A program made the translations under genes and the position numbers. Below are positions 62,208 to 64,000 of a DNA stretch of 64,000 nt, piece after piece. The notes under the pieces were generated by a model, which saw only the letters and a list, made by a program, of their open reading frames with translations, did not search any database and was not told the origin of the DNA. Within the stretch, counting starts at the first letter, position 1; each line of letters begins with the position of its first letter. This DNA comes from Mermis nigrescens (Eukaryota > Nematoda > Enoplea > Mermithida > Mermithidae), in the NCBI GenBank assembly GCA_036768485.1, contig JAVLUZ010000192.1, positions 1 to 64,000 on the forward strand, given 5' to 3'.

Positions 62208-63365
62208 GATTGATGTATGTAATCTACTATATATTTTTGAAAGTTTGTTTGTTTGTATGTATGTTCGTATGTTTGTGCCGGGTTGGCTCCGGCCCAATGA
62301 AATTTGGTGGGCTGATATTTTGGGCCGAGGTCGGTCCAATCGGGGAAGGAGCCGTAGCGACATTGAAATTCGACCAATCACAGCCGTTCACCCTATGCAG
62401 TAGTGAAGCGGCGTATCTTCCCGTGCTATAAGTATAAACTTTTTCGGGAGATGAGCGATTTTTCAGGTACCAAACCGTGTTAACAACGGTTAGTCAACTC
62501 CACGTTGTAAGCATAGTCGTTTTACACCCACCCACCAATGTGTTATGCAGGATGCCCTCCTACGTTTACCATTACGAAACCTCAGTATTGCGGGTTTGAC
62601 CGAATAACGCAATAACATACCCGTTTAAATAGGACACGGTATAACATAACCAATGCTATAAGCAATGCAATGCTATAAGATAGGACACGGTATAATATAT
62701 CCAATTCTATAACATGCACAATGCAATAAGATAGGACATGATATAACATATCCAATGCTATGAGATACCTAATGCTTAGATGACACGGTATAACATATAA
62801 GATACCCAATGCTACAAGATGGGACACGGTGTACCTTACCCAATGCTATGAGATAGGATACTGTATAACATACCCAATGCTAACATACCTAATGCTACAA
62901 GATAGGATACGGTATAGCATACCCAATGCTATAAGATACCTAATGCTATAACATACCCAATGCCATAAGATATGACACGGTATAAAGTACCCAATGCTAT
63001 AGCATACTCAACGCTATAAGACAGGGCACGATGAAACACGAACATTATGGAAATTTTCTTGAAACATCAAAATTAAGGATTTTTAAAAACATCAAAATTA
63101 TGGATTTTTTTATAAAACATCAAAATTATGGATTTTTTAAAATAACATCAAAATTATGGATTCTTTTTAAAAAAAACATGGAATTTTTTTAAAAAACATC
63201 AAAATTATAGATTTTTTTAAAAACATCAAAATTATGGATTTTTTAGAATCACATCAAAATTACGGATTTTTTAAAATAACACCAAAATTACGGATTAATA
63301 AAAAAAACATCAAAATTATGGATTTTTCCAAGAAACATCAAAATTATGGACAGCTCATCTAGTGT
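62208..63365 (-). repeat. inverted relative of the 845-bp repeat with expanded minisatellites
   Basis: At 62215-62370 the plus strand is the complement of the end of the 845-bp unit (GTTGGCTCCGGCCC, TTGGTGGGCTGA). It is followed by an about 35-bp minisatellite around ACACGGTATAACATACCCA (62620-63040) and an about 30-bp one around AACATCAAAATTATGG (63045-63360). Confidence 0.8.
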
Positions 63366-63858
63366 GCAATAAACGAGAGTGGGTGATGCAAAACTGCCAG
63401 GTGAATGCCCTAACTTTTACACCTGAGGTCAAAGAGATGATAGGCATTAAGCACACATAAATGTAAGTTTGGGGGTTTACCTGTGATAATCTGACTGACC
63501 CATGTACTACTACTACTGGCTGACAGCAAGTCACTTCTTTCTTTTCATAAGCATCAAAACCCTGCTATGTGCGCCTGTACAAAGTATATATGTACATAGT
63601 CTGTTTCCTTCATCCGAGAGCTTTTTCAGTGAATGTTTTTGAAGGCTCTAGTAACCCCTTCTTTCTAATTTACTGTAGGTCGCTAGATCTCACTGTGGCT
63701 ACATAGCAAAGAAGGGTTTTTTAAATAACATTCTCGCGGCATAATTTATTCGCATCTTCCATCAGATCGATCAACTTACAGATAAAAATTGCGCATTCAG
63801 CTAATCCTTAGTTGACACTTTAAACACAATAGATCAAGATGTTAAGAAACACCGCGAA
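63366..63858. other. unrecognised sequence, possible minus-strand exon end
   Basis: On the minus strand an open stretch (VVVVHGSVRLSQ) runs into a good donor CACAG followed by GTAAACC at about 63480. No family is recognisable, and the call is weak. Confidence 0.2.
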
Positions 63859-63932
63859 CTCCCGCATAGCTCAGTGATAAATAGTCTGCTTGTCGTTAAA
63901 GCAACCCAGGTTCGATTCCAGCCGATAGCTTT
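63859..63932 (+). pseudogene. tRNA-like sequence with pol III boxes
   Basis: An A-box-like TAGCTCAGTGAT and a perfect B box GGTTCGATTCC lie 30 bp apart. Between them TGCTT and AAGCA pair around a 7-base loop GTCGTTA (anticodon position CGT, Thr). A TTTTT terminator follows. The acceptor and D stems do not pair, so this is a decayed tRNA or the head of a SINE rather than a working tRNA. Confidence 0.5.
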
Positions 63933-64000
63933 TTGTTCAGCGCACTTACTGTAGTATGTTCCAGCATTGATTAAACGCCTAAATTAAATTTATGTGGGCG

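Overview
This is eukaryotic, AT-rich, intron-bearing DNA from an invertebrate animal. A nematode is the best guess. The support is a short interstitial array of the hexamer TTAGGC (18677-18726), the usual nematode telomere repeat, and an intronless chemosensory-type 7TM receptor. Neither point is decisive.

Left half (1310-35013, minus strand): almost the whole of this stretch is one gene, the histone chaperone HIRA. It is spread over at least 22 exons totalling about 2.8 kb of coding sequence inside about 34 kb. I assembled it exon by exon from WD40 repeats, the ASF1-binding B domain, a Ser/Thr/Pro-rich linker and the C-terminal Hira domain. Most exon junctions are canonical GT-AG with matching phases, and one exon is only 18 nt. 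The first coding exon (about 12 residues) was not found. Three junctions and two exons carry a frame discrepancy, which suggests assembly indels, unseen microexons or decay. The introns are filled with transposon remnants. Intron 6 opens with an array of about 87-bp repeats made from the 3' end of exon 6 and its splice donor.

Middle (35.0-50.3 kb): no host gene is recognised here. It is a nest of mobile DNA. A hAT element (36725-38717) carries a broken transposase and is itself interrupted by a 1.07-kb element. It is followed by a duplicated segment with an unknown 142-codon ORF, a 2.55-kb foldback with about 850-bp arms, a 1.1-kb foldback with internal repeats, and a 2.7-kb inverted-repeat element holding three tandem LTR-like units.

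Right (50.3-64 kb): four tandem copies of an about 845-bp repeat (50.3-53.5 kb) are followed by an intronless rhodopsin-like 7TM receptor gene on the plus strand (57323-58516). More MITEs follow, then an inverted relative of the 845-bp repeat with two internal minisatellites (62.2-63.4 kb), and a degenerate tRNA-like sequence near the end.

At least seven MITE families are present. Most have 8-bp target duplications, so they belong to the hAT group, and many have long G or C runs just inside their ends. One palindromic family has TA duplications (Tc1/mariner type) and one 1.3-kb element has a 9-bp duplication (Mutator-like). Many of the open reading frames in the window are chance translations of these repeats.
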